Positions 1 through 6,524 are shown, counted from the stretch's first letter. The stretch is 6,536 nt of DNA from an uncultured Treponema sp. (GCA_905372205.1 CAJPOH010000054.1:1-6536); one strand, 5' to 3'. Program-made: numbers and translations. The notes: generated by a model not told the origin, from the sequence alone.

Positions 1-993
1 ACATTAGATGAACCTCTTAACGGACGTCTACTGGCTCATTTATTGAGTAATCCTGTACAAGATGGTGGTCAATGGGACATGTTTGCAGGCTTATTAAAAA
101 AGTATGGAGTGGTTCCAAAAGACGTTATGCCTGAAACATTTCATTCTTCTGATACGGGAGCTATGGTAACAGAACTGACTCATCGTCTTCGCAAATATGC
201 ACATTTACTAAGAAGTGGGCATGCTGAAGGTAAATCAGTAGATGCTTTAAGAAAACAAAAAGAAGAATATTTGAAAGATATCTATAGTTTTTTGGTTAAG
301 GCTTTGGGTGAAGTGCCAGAAGTATTTGATTTTGAATACAAAGACAAAGATAAGAAATTTCACAAAGTTGAAAAGCTTACTCCTCAACAGTTTTTTAAAG
401 ACTTTGTAGGCTGGAACTTAGACGAAAAAATTAGTTTAATCAATGCACCAACCAAAGATAAACCTTATGGCAATGCTTACACTGTGAAATTTTTGGGAAC
501 GGTAAAAGAAGCAGAGCCAATTCATTACATAAATGTCCCTATAGATGTTCTAAAAAAAGCAGCAATTGCATCCATTAAAGCGGGTCAGCCCGTTTGGTTT
601 GGTTGTGATATGGGACCATACATCAGCAGAAAAGACGGTATAATGGATATGGATGTTTATGCTTATGAAAAGACTATTGGAGAATTGCCAACATTTACAA
701 AAGAAGAAAGACTTGACTATGGAGATAGTCTTTTAACTCATGCTATGGTGCTAACAGGTGTTGACCTTGATTCAAAAGGAAATCCAATTAAATGGCAAGT
801 TGAAAACTCATGGGGAGATGAAGTAGGACAAAAAGGTATTTTCTCAATGTCTGATAAGTGGTTTGACGAATATACATATCAAATTATGGTGGAGAAAAAG
901 TTTGTTGAAAAGAAATGGCTTGATGCTCTAAAAAAGCCTCTTGTTGAGCTTGAACCATGGGATCCAATGGGTGCTTTGGCTTTAATGAAGTAG
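1..993 (+). CDS. pepC: Aminopeptidase C (C1B cysteine peptidase, bleomycin-hydrolase family), 5'-truncated by the window
   Basis: Cytoplasmic papain-fold aminopeptidase that trims N-terminal residues from peptides; family members form a barrel-like hexamer with the active sites inside. The frame is open from base 1 (TLDEPLNGRLLAHLLSNPVQ...), so 330 residues of a protein that is usually about 440 are present. The TTG near base 43 lies inside conserved sequence and is not a start. Visible family marks are SNPVQDGGQWDMF just after the beginning, VWFGCDMG, the catalytic His in LTHAMVLTGV (His codon 739-741), the catalytic Asn in VENSWGD (Asn codon 805-807), and the C-terminal signature EPWDPMGALA. 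The catalytic Cys and oxyanion Gln would lie upstream of the window. The reading frame is intact to its TAG stop. The one oddity is three residues (LMK) after the usual terminal Ala. It converges on the ClC gene and ends at a shared terminator. Family assignment is very secure; the physiological substrate is not shown by the sequence. Confidence 0.96.
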   Translation, partial: TLDEPLNGRLLAHLLSNPVQDGGQWDMFAGLLKKYGVVPKDVMPETFHSSDTGAMVTELTHRLRKYAHLLRSGHAEGKSVDALRKQKEEYLKDIYSFLVKALGEVPEVFDFEYKDKDKKFHKVEKLTPQQFFKDFVGWNLDEKISLINAPTKDKPYGNAYTVKFLGTVKEAEPIHYINVPIDVLKKAAIASIKAGQPVWFGCDMGPYISRKDGIMDMDVYAYEKTIGELPTFTKEERLDYGDSLLTHAMVLTGVDLDSKGNPIKWQVENSWGDEVGQKGIFSMSDKWFDEYTYQIMVEKKFVEKKWLDALKKPLVELEPWDPMGALALMK

Positions 994-1007
994 ACTTTGT
1001 CTAGCTT

Positions 1008-1049
1008 AAAAAGCTCATAAGATGTTTGTCTTATGGGCTTTTTTATTTT
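1008..1049. terminator. Bidirectional rho-independent terminator between convergent pepC and ClC genes
   Basis: A 12-bp stem pairs 1011-1022 (aagctcataaga) with 1029-1040 (tcttatgggctt), with one G-T wobble and a 6-base loop (tgtttg). On the + strand it runs into a T tract (1039-1044, then 1046-1049). On the - strand it is followed by T residues from the A run at 1008-1012. It therefore can end both transcripts. The + strand T tract overlaps the TAA stop of the ClC gene (1048-1050), so the two genes are packed with only 54 bases between their stops. Confidence 0.9.
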
Positions 1050-2370
1050 ATGATTTTATTCCATCATCATTAAACACATCTTCTTTTAATATTTCAGAAA
1101 GCAAAACTTCATCATGCGACTCTGAGCCAATTAAATTAGCGGTTGTATAAGCCACTAAAGACGTGAGGATTAGGCCACCCAAATAATGCAAGTTTCCACA
1201 TGTTTCAACTATTATTGCACAAGCAGTTAAAGGTGCTTTAATAACAGTTGCAAAGCAAGCAACCATACCAAAAATCATCATACTTTCTTCAAATGCTGGG
1301 CTTAAAAGATTAAGCTCGACTAGTACCTTTGCATATATCAAGCCTCCTAAAGCACCACAAGCAAATAATGGAACAAAAATTCCTCCTATAGCACTAGAAC
1401 CTGCAGAAAGTCCCGTAAATAATAATTTTGCAAATAGCAACAACAAAAGCATGTATAATGGGAAATGATGTTCTTGAATAGCTTCTATTAAGGCATCGCC
1501 ACCACCATTTGCATAACCAAAAAGAAGATAAAACGGAATAACTAAAAGAAAAGGTATGATCGGACGAAATGTTAAAGGGATGTGTAAACGTTTATAAAGA
1601 GCTTGTGAAGCATAGATAGATTTTTTAAAAAGATGACCAATTATTGCAATTAAAATACCAAGCCCAATAAGATATACAAAGTTGCTTAATGGGAGATCGG
1701 AATTCGCAGTTAAGCTAAACGCATTGTCTCTTCCTAAGAATAAGCCAACAACAAAATCTGAAGCAAAAGAACCTGCCATAACACAAGCTAAAAGTATGGG
1801 AGTGAAGTATTGATGTAGGTCTTCAATTGCAAAAAGAATACCAGCAAAGGGGGCAGAAAATGTTCCTGCAAGACCTGCTGCAGCACCTGCAGTGATGAGA
1901 CATACTCTTTCTGTAAAACTTCTTTTTCCTATCTTTTCTATAGCGTCTCCTACATAAGCTCCAATCTGCACCGAAGGTCCTTCTCTTCCTACGGAAAGCC
2001 CTAAGCCTATGTCCATAACTCCACCAATAAATTTTAATGGCAATTCAGGCCATACAGAAAGTTTTAAACGTTTGATAAAAACACCTTCAATCTGGGCCAC
2101 GCCACCACCACGTATCATAGGATATTTATTGACGATGAAACCCATAAGAAGCCCACATAATGCAAAAATAGGAATCAATGCAAGTAGATATAAGATGTTA
2201 TAAGATGTTAGATAGTCAAAAACTATATTTACTATTTTTGCAACGTAGCTTATTGAAAAGCGAAAAAGTGTTATGACAATTCCTGTGATGACTCCTATCA
2301 AGAGGCTTTCTAGCACTAAAACGAGGTAATTTTCATTTGAAGCTTCTGCTTCATTGTTATGATCTTGCAT
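1048..2370 (-). CDS. ClC-family chloride channel / H+-coupled anion antiporter with an atypical anion site
   Basis: Inner-membrane anion transport protein of 440 residues, hydrophobic over most of its length (about residues 15-415), with no C-terminal CBS domains. Family motifs in order: GGGVAQIEG at 88-96 in place of GSGIPEIEG; GREGPSVQIGA at 128-138 with the gating Glu130 (E148 of E. coli ClC-ec1); AGAAAGLAGTFSAPFAGILFAIED at 161-184; SSAIGGIFVP at 325-334 with Phe332 (F357); and IKAPLTACAIIVE at 377-389. By ungapped alignment from memory to ClC-ec1, the internal proton glutamate E203 is Asp184, anion-site Ser107 is Gly89, and Tyr445 has no counterpart (Asp420 aligns there). Presence of both the gating Glu and an acidic residue at 203 hints at H+/anion exchange rather than a pure channel, but the altered filter leaves the transported anion open. 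The start is the only ATG before residue 76, and an in-frame stop lies four codons upstream. No Shine-Dalgarno is visible. It is convergent with pepC and divergent from the lipoprotein gene. Confidence 0.95.
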   Translation of the reverse strand: MQDHNNEAEASNENYLVLVLESLLIGVITGIVITLFRFSISYVAKIVNIVFDYLTSYNILYLLALIPIFALCGLLMGFIVNKYPMIRGGGVAQIEGVFIKRLKLSVWPELPLKFIGGVMDIGLGLSVGREGPSVQIGAYVGDAIEKIGKRSFTERVCLITAGAAAGLAGTFSAPFAGILFAIEDLHQYFTPILLACVMAGSFASDFVVGLFLGRDNAFSLTANSDLPLSNFVYLIGLGILIAIIGHLFKKSIYASQALYKRLHIPLTFRPIIPFLLVIPFYLLFGYANGGGDALIEAIQEHHFPLYMLLLLLFAKLLFTGLSAGSSAIGGIFVPLFACGALGGLIYAKVLVELNLLSPAFEESMMIFGMVACFATVIKAPLTACAIIVETCGNLHYLGGLILTSLVAYTTANLIGSESHDEVLLSEILKEDVFNDDGIKS

Positions 2371-2378
2371 AATAGGAT

Positions 2379-2406
2379 ATTATATTTATAGTACGTCATT
2401 TTGCAA
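2379..2406 (-). promoter_or_regulatory. Predicted sigma70-type promoter of the ClC gene
   Basis: Read on the minus strand there is TTGCAA (2406-2401), a 16-base spacer, then a perfect TATAAT (2384-2379). A transcription start about seven bases further on would fall near 2371-2374, immediately before the ATG at 2370-2368. That would give a message with almost no leader, consistent with the missing ribosome binding site. The call rests on pattern matching only. Confidence 0.55.
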
Positions 2407-2449
2407 GAGTTAGACTGAGGTTGTAATATTATGGTTTTTTTTCTAAGAT
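2401..2449 (+). promoter_or_regulatory. Candidate promoter(s) for the lipoprotein gene
   Basis: Two weak sigma70-like arrangements are visible. One is TTGCAA (2401-2406) with TAATAT (2424-2429) at 17-base spacing, or TGTAAT (2422-2427) at 15. The other is TTGTAA (2421-2426) with TAAGAT (2444-2449) at 17-base spacing, whose spacer contains a run of eight T (2435-2442). Each hexamer matches consensus at about four of six positions. The sequence does not decide between them. Confidence 0.3.
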
Positions 2450-2513
2450 GAGATAGTCCAAATTCTCCACAAAAATAAAAATGGAGTCGTTCGGGTGGAG
2501 TTATTCAGATTTG

Positions 2514-2519
2514 AAGGAG
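2514..2519 (+). promoter_or_regulatory. Ribosome binding site of the lipoprotein gene
   Basis: A strong Shine-Dalgarno AAGGAG ends nine bases before the ATG at 2529-2531. It fixes the start directly ahead of a basic N-terminus and signal peptide. It contrasts with the divergent ClC gene, which has no such site. Confidence 0.85.
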
Positions 2520-2528
2520 TGAAAAATT

Positions 2529-2627
2529 ATGAAAAAATGTTTTAATGACGCTGGTCATAAAACTTCTAAGAAAGGATTGCTATTTGCAATTATTGCTTTG
2601 GGGTTGTTGCTACCTTTTGTTGCGTGT
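2529..2627 (+). other. Lipoprotein signal peptide and lipobox (residues 1-33)
   Basis: The n-region is unusually long and charged (MKKCFNDAGHKTSKK). It is followed by a hydrophobic core of about 17 residues and the box F30-V31-A32-C33, with the Cys codon at 2625-2627. Phe at -3 departs from the usual Leu and is of the relaxed kind accepted in spirochaetes. Residues after Cys (KDPNGGGN) form a flexible tether. Lipidation is inferred. Confidence 0.85.
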
Positions 2628-5600
2628 AAAGATCCAAATGGGGGTGGAAATACAATAGAAAAAGTTACCATCAGTGTTCTGCATGATAGCAATGTTAAAG
2701 AAGTTGCTACTACCATCACAGTGAATAAGGGAGTGAGTTTAGGATTTTCTCTTCTGAAAGATAAGCTTAAAGCAAAATTTAAAGATGGATATGAGCTAAA
2801 AAGCATTCATCTGGGAAGCAAAGATGGAAAAATTATTTCTGATAGTGTGCCTCACACATTCAACGAGAACGTTAATATCTATCTTATCTCAAAAGCTATT
2901 GGGACAAATGAAGAACTAAAGCTTGTCTCACTTAAAGTTGATGGCTCTCCTGTTCAAATTAGTGATGTTATGGATTTAGGCAAAACATTGAAAGAAAAGG
3001 TTTCAGTTGAAGCAAGTGCTGCTCCTAGCGATGCTGAAGTTTTGTTTGAACCATCACTAAAAAATGGTATTTGGAATCTTGGTAGTAAGGGTGTTCATAA
3101 CCTAAAAATTACTGTGAAAAAAGGCACTGAGAAAAAAGACTACACAGTAAATATTGAAAAACTAGAAGAAGGAACTCCTATAATCAAAAAAATTACTGTT
3201 TCAGGAGAAACTAGGAATGAAAATAAAATAGAGTCTACCATGACTTTTATTGCTTCCAATGACGTCTCTTCAGTTGAGATTAGCATTGAAACAGAACCAG
3301 CCAATGCCTCTAAATTCTTTAATTCAAACAAAAGTGAAGATGGAAAATTCACTTTAAACCTTCAAGGAGAAGAAACTATCCTTACAATCTCCGTAGGAGA
3401 TGCACCAAAAAGTACTGAATATAGCGTGAAAGTGAAAAAGTCAGTTTTGCCTTCTTCGTTAATAGATGCTATCTCAGTAGTTCCTACAAGTACTATAAAA
3501 GGTGAGTTTCTTTTAGTAGACCCTTTAGAAATGCAAAAAGTTTTAGACGGAGATAAGAGTGTTAAAGCTATGATGGACGGTCGTGAAGCTTTAATAAGCA
3601 TAATGAGTATAACCAAAGACTGGAGTTCTTGCAAAATAAACGGAAAAGTTTATGATGTTATTCATACTAAAGATTTAGCATCTCAAGTATTATTTCCTAT
3701 TTTGATAGATAAAAAAGGTGATGAAAAAGAAATAGCTATAGAAATTGAAGCTGAAGGGAAATTTGCTTTTCTATTTTTCTGCTTAAAACGTTCAACTAAT
3801 ACAGTAGACCTTCCTATAACAGATCTTTTTATAGATGGAGAAAGTCAAGTTTCTGAACTTGAAATACTTACGAAGTTATATGATGAAACAAATATAAACG
3901 AACCTGAATTCATTGCTGTAGAAGGTGCCACAGTTGAAGTGCAATGTCCTTTAGAGCAAATTAAGAGTGCAACTATTGATGGCACTGTTTGCAATGCAGA
4001 GAAAAAACAAGACAATGAAGGCAATGATGTTTGGGCGTGTTCTAGTGATATCACAGGGATAAAGCCTCAAGGTAAGAATGTTTCAATCAATGTAATACCT
4101 ATTGATGCTGAAACCTATCATGAAACTAAGTGGACATTCCATCTTGCATACAAAGCACCTGGTCAAATCGAAGTAGAATATGAATTCAATGGAATGAATG
4201 AGTATGGCCTACCAGCTGAATTTGTAGAAGGTCTTGAAGCAAACTCAGAACCAACGCTCCAAGTGAAAGGAACACACCTAAATATCAGACTAATCTGCAA
4301 GGCAGAAGTGAAAGAGATTAAATTAAATGACTTAGCATATAAAGAAAATGATATTACAGACATAGGAGATGGTACTTTTGGTATAAAAGGAAGGATGGAA
4401 CTTGATGGAGTTAATGCAACACCTATAACCATTACAATAACTCCAAAAGATGATGGAGCATATTCGCCTAAAATCTTAAAATTTAAAGCACAGGGTGATG
4501 GCATCCTAGAGGAAATAAAACCAACTCTCATAGAAATTTCGAAAGACAAAAATCTGCCACAAGCGACATTCTTGGATAAAATAGCTGATGGAACTACAAA
4601 TCCTCTTCACAAAGTTCATGGAAACTCTGCAGATATTTTGGCATACATAAACACTTATGAATATGAATTTTTGTGCAAAGAAGTAAAAGTGAATGGAAAT
4701 AAGCTAAATGTGGAGCCAAGTGATTTTGCTAATCAATGGCAAATAACCCCAAGCATTCCCGTAACTCAAGATAGTTCAACCAATGTGGTAATTGAATTTA
4801 TAGGCTATGAGGGTATTTCTAAAGGTGTGACGTGGAAATTCTGTGTGAAAGGCGGTGGAGCTTTACCAGGAGTTCCTAGAGAATATGTGAATATTCTTAA
4901 GATTAATGAAAAAGGTACTGATAAAAATCCACTTCCAGAAGAATTTATGGAACATCTGATAGATGGAATAAACCCTGAGCATATTTTTGATGGCAAGAAG
5001 GTTACTGTTTCTGTTGGCACAGGAATGCAAAATCTTATAAGCAAAGTAACATTTAAGGTGGGTTCCGAGCAAGGAGTGGACGTTCAAATCAAAAAAGAAG
5101 GAGATTATGTTTACGCAGCAAAGCATATTTTTGAAAATATTGCAGATGGTGCTTCACATCCTGTTGAACTTACAATTCATCCTATAGACACTGCTAAGTA
5201 TTCACCTCTTAAATTGGCATTTAAGCTGAAATGGTCGGGAAAAAAATCACCATTGCCTTTGGTTGTGGGAGTTAATGCTGTAAGAAGGCCGAATGGGTGG
5301 AAAGGAATAATAGCAGGTGAAAAAGCTACTTTACTTGTACAAACCAGAACAAATGTGATGAAAGAAGTATGGATTGGTGTCAAAGATTCTGAAGTAAAGT
5401 GCAATATTAAGAGCTTTAATGGTAGCGATGGTCGCACACGCTGGCAAGCTGATAGAGAAGTGGATTTACTTGTGAATAATGAAGTTGTGGAGCAGACTTT
5501 TGCTATAAAGATTGTTCCTCTTGATGAGAATGAATACGAAGAGGCTACATACGAGTACACACTCACGGGAACTAAAATTCCTGCAACAAATGCTGAGTTC

Positions 5601-6317
5601 GTGTGGACGGGAGAACAAGGCTCGGTTCCATATCTAACTCACAATATTGAGTGGGTTGATAATACTATTGCTATGCAATACTCGGATATGTATGGTGTAA
5701 AATCAGACACTATCACGGTCAAAACAGTGAGTCCTAGGGCAAGTGTGAAATATCAAATTGTAAACCCACTTACAGGTAAACCAATTGAAGGGCAATCTGA
5801 AGGGGAAATGACTAATGATCCAAGTAATAAAGGCACTCACTCTGCAAAAGTTGTTATGTTGCCTAATCAACCTACTCATTTGCGTCTTTGGGTTGTGGCA
5901 GAAGATGGAAGTACAAAAAATAATGATAGGGGGGCTATAGCTGTTGCATTCAATACTGCACAACTTGCATGGAGTTATGAGAATGAGAGCGAAGGAAAAA
6001 ACTTCAGAAACAATGCTTATAGTGTAATAGAAATAGATAGGAATGAAATAAACACCACTGATAAGAAAATTTATCTTGCATTTTCGATCTATGATGAAAA
6101 ATATGGGTATTCTGTGTTGAATGCTGACTTACCTAGCTATCAAACAAATTTTGAAAAACTTGACGCTATAGGGCAAAACTTCCACGCTTACAAAACGTCC
6201 GTTGATGTCAGTAGCTTGATAGACAAAAGCCAAAATGAACTTGAGGCAGTGCTGAAAGTCCAAAAGAATAGCACGCTTTGCTTTACCTATAAAGTGAAAA
6301 TTAAACTAAAAGGCTAA
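2529..6317 (+). CDS. Large multi-domain surface or periplasmic lipoprotein with cadherin-like and repeated beta-sandwich modules
   Basis: A 1262-residue protein of unknown function. Residues 1-32 form a lipoprotein signal peptide (basic KKGLLFAIIALGLLLPFVA) with the lipidated Cys33 in FVAC, followed by a short Gly/Asn linker. Residues about 43-122 resemble an InlB/Flg_new-type B-repeat (KFKDGYELKSIHLGSKDG...). Residues about 127-212 and 217-303 look like two cadherin-like beta-sandwich domains, each opening with a hydrophobic strand plus Gly turn (LVSLKVDGSPV; IKKITVSGE) and closing with YTVNIEKL or YSVKVKKS. Residues about 305-1015 can be divided into six diverged modules. Residues about 1017-1262 form a C-terminal region I cannot assign. 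No catalytic motif, LPXTG or transmembrane segment beyond the signal is seen. The architecture suggests an extended adhesin-like or structural lipoprotein, possibly surface exposed; this is inference from fold type only. The reading frame is intact, with a strong Shine-Dalgarno and single-gene transcription likely. Confidence 0.9.
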   Translation: MKKCFNDAGHKTSKKGLLFAIIALGLLLPFVACKDPNGGGNTIEKVTISVLHDSNVKEVATTITVNKGVSLGFSLLKDKLKAKFKDGYELKSIHLGSKDGKIISDSVPHTFNENVNIYLISKAIGTNEELKLVSLKVDGSPVQISDVMDLGKTLKEKVSVEASAAPSDAEVLFEPSLKNGIWNLGSKGVHNLKITVKKGTEKKDYTVNIEKLEEGTPIIKKITVSGETRNENKIESTMTFIASNDVSSVEISIETEPANASKFFNSNKSEDGKFTLNLQGEETILTISVGDAPKSTEYSVKVKKSVLPSSLIDAISVVPTSTIKGEFLLVDPLEMQKVLDGDKSVKAMMDGREALISIMSITKDWSSCKINGKVYDVIHTKDLASQVLFPILIDKKGDEKEIAIEIEAEGKFAFLFFCLKRSTNTVDLPITDLFIDGESQVSELEILTKLYDETNINEPEFIAVEGATVEVQCPLEQIKSATIDGTVCNAEKKQDNEGNDVWACSSDITGIKPQGKNVSINVIPIDAETYHETKWTFHLAYKAPGQIEVEYEFNGMNEYGLPAEFVEGLEANSEPTLQVKGTHLNIRLICKAEVKEIKLNDLAYKENDITDIGDGTFGIKGRMELDGVNATPITITITPKDDGAYSPKILKFKAQGDGILEEIKPTLIEISKDKNLPQATFLDKIADGTTNPLHKVHGNSADILAYINTYEYEFLCKEVKVNGNKLNVEPSDFANQWQITPSIPVTQDSSTNVVIEFIGYEGISKGVTWKFCVKGGGALPGVPREYVNILKINEKGTDKNPLPEEFMEHLIDGINPEHIFDGKKVTVSVGTGMQNLISKVTFKVGSEQGVDVQIKKEGDYVYAAKHIFENIADGASHPVELTIHPIDTAKYSPLKLAFKLKWSGKKSPLPLVVGVNAVRRPNGWKGIIAGEKATLLVQTRTNVMKEVWIGVKDSEVKCNIKSFNGSDGRTRWQADREVDLLVNNEVVEQTFAIKIVPLDENEYEEATYEYTLTGTKIPATNAEFVWTGEQGSVPYLTHNIEWVDNTIAMQYSDMYGVKSDTITVKTVSPRASVKYQIVNPLTGKPIEGQSEGEMTNDPSNKGTHSAKVVMLPNQPTHLRLWVVAEDGSTKNNDRGAIAVAFNTAQLAWSYENESEGKNFRNNAYSVIEIDRNEINTTDKKIYLAFSIYDEKYGYSVLNADLPSYQTNFEKLDAIGQNFHAYKTSVDVSSLIDKSQNELEAVLKVQKNSTLCFTYKVKIKLKG
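3441..5573 (+). repeat. Six diverged ~107-127-residue protein modules inside the lipoprotein (residues ~305-1015)
   Basis: Two landmarks recur in register. Landmark A is a strand of the type K-x-hydrophobic-x-hydrophobic-N/D-G: CKING (368), ATIDG (481), IKLND (597), VKVNG (719), VTFKVG (840), VWIGV (947), with spacings 113, 116, 122, 121 and 107. Landmark B lies 39-50 residues later and is a strand ending P-x-D-x3-Y: 524-530, 639-645, degenerate at 758-764, 885-891, 997-1003. It is followed by F/Y-rich strands (WTFHLAYK, LKFKAQG, WKFCVKG, LAFKLKWSG, YEYTLTG). Modules 3-5 also share an LP-x(2-3)-F opening (561, 676, 802). The first module (305-421) is the most degenerate. DNA identity between modules is low, so the duplication is old. 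Confidence 0.65.
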
Positions 6318-6343
6318 GCTTGTTGCTTTAATAAAAAGTTAAA

Positions 6344-6404
6344 GGGAGCATTGATTGCAAATTGGAAAGCCAGGTAATAGATAGGTGAGTTAATCAATGT
6401 TTCC
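6344..6404. repeat. Imperfect inverted repeat (13-bp arms) downstream of the lipoprotein gene
   Basis: Left arm 6344-6356 (gggagcattgatt) pairs with right arm 6392-6404 (aatcaatgtttcc). There are 11 Watson-Crick pairs plus 2 G-T wobbles around a 35-base loop. No T tract follows the right arm, so it is not a standard intrinsic terminator, though it could be an mRNA 3'-end stabilising stem. The first 26 bases after the lipoprotein stop hold only an AT-rich 6-bp stem (6326-6331 with 6339-6344). Confidence 0.5.
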
Positions 6405-6413
6405 CTATAAGCG

Positions 6414-6497
6414 TACATACTATATGTTGTAGCGGTACATTAGAGGATGTGAAAACAGTACATTAGCTAATGTTATGACTATACATTAGCTAATGTA
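6414..6497. repeat. Array of four palindromic units with 22-23 bp period (core ACAT-N5/6-ATGT)
   Basis: TACAT starts at 6414, 6436, 6459 and 6482, giving spacings of 22, 23 and 23 bases. In every unit ACAT is followed five or six bases later by ATGT. Unit 1 is ACATA-cta-TATGT; unit 2 is ACAT-tagagg-ATGT; unit 3 is a perfect 14-bp palindrome ACATTAGCTAATGT (6460-6473); unit 4 is a perfect 16-bp palindrome TACATTAGCTAATGTA (6482-6497). About two helical turns per unit puts the sites on the same DNA face, as expected for protein-binding sites. No open frame of note overlaps it. Confidence 0.75.
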
Positions 6498-6500
6498 CTG

Positions 6501-6524
6501 ACCCCATTCTGTACAGCATTGGGT
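6501..6524. repeat. 24-bp imperfect palindrome centred on CTGTACAG
   Basis: Ten of twelve position pairs match around the centre between 6512 and 6513: ACCC pairs with GGGT, AT with AT, and the core CTGTACAG (6509-6516) is a perfect palindrome. A further short inverted pair, GGGT (6521-6524) with ACCC (6531-6534), lies at its right edge. It follows the 22-23 bp array directly but breaks its period. Function unknown; it may be an operator for a gene beyond the window or part of a mobile-element end. Confidence 0.5.

Noticed and set aside
43..45. TTG as the start of the aminopeptidase
   Set aside because: The residues before it (GRLLAHLLSNPVQ) are conserved within the family and the frame is open to base 1, so the gene simply begins upstream of the window.
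2009..2203. 64-codon open frame on the + strand inside the ClC gene
   Set aside because: It lies antisense to highly conserved ClC motifs, including GREGP and the GGGVA region, has no ribosome binding site, and its product resembles nothing; a shadow frame.
4163..5566. Several minus-strand open frames of 79-129 codons inside the lipoprotein gene
   Set aside because: All lie antisense to a continuous, well-started 1262-codon gene and have low-complexity Ser/Phe/Ile-rich products, typical of reverse reading of AT-rich coding DNA.
6316..6328. Intrinsic terminator right after the lipoprotein stop
   Set aside because: The AAGC/GCTT stem has four pairs and is followed by an A-rich rather than T-rich stretch.
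6351..6377. Small open frame (TTG start with an upstream AGGGAG)
   Set aside because: Only eight codons before a stop, with the Shine-Dalgarno too close to the start; nothing supports translation.
6414..6500. CRISPR array
   Set aside because: Units follow one another with no unique spacers of 25-40 bases, and the repeats are palindromes of at most 16 bases.
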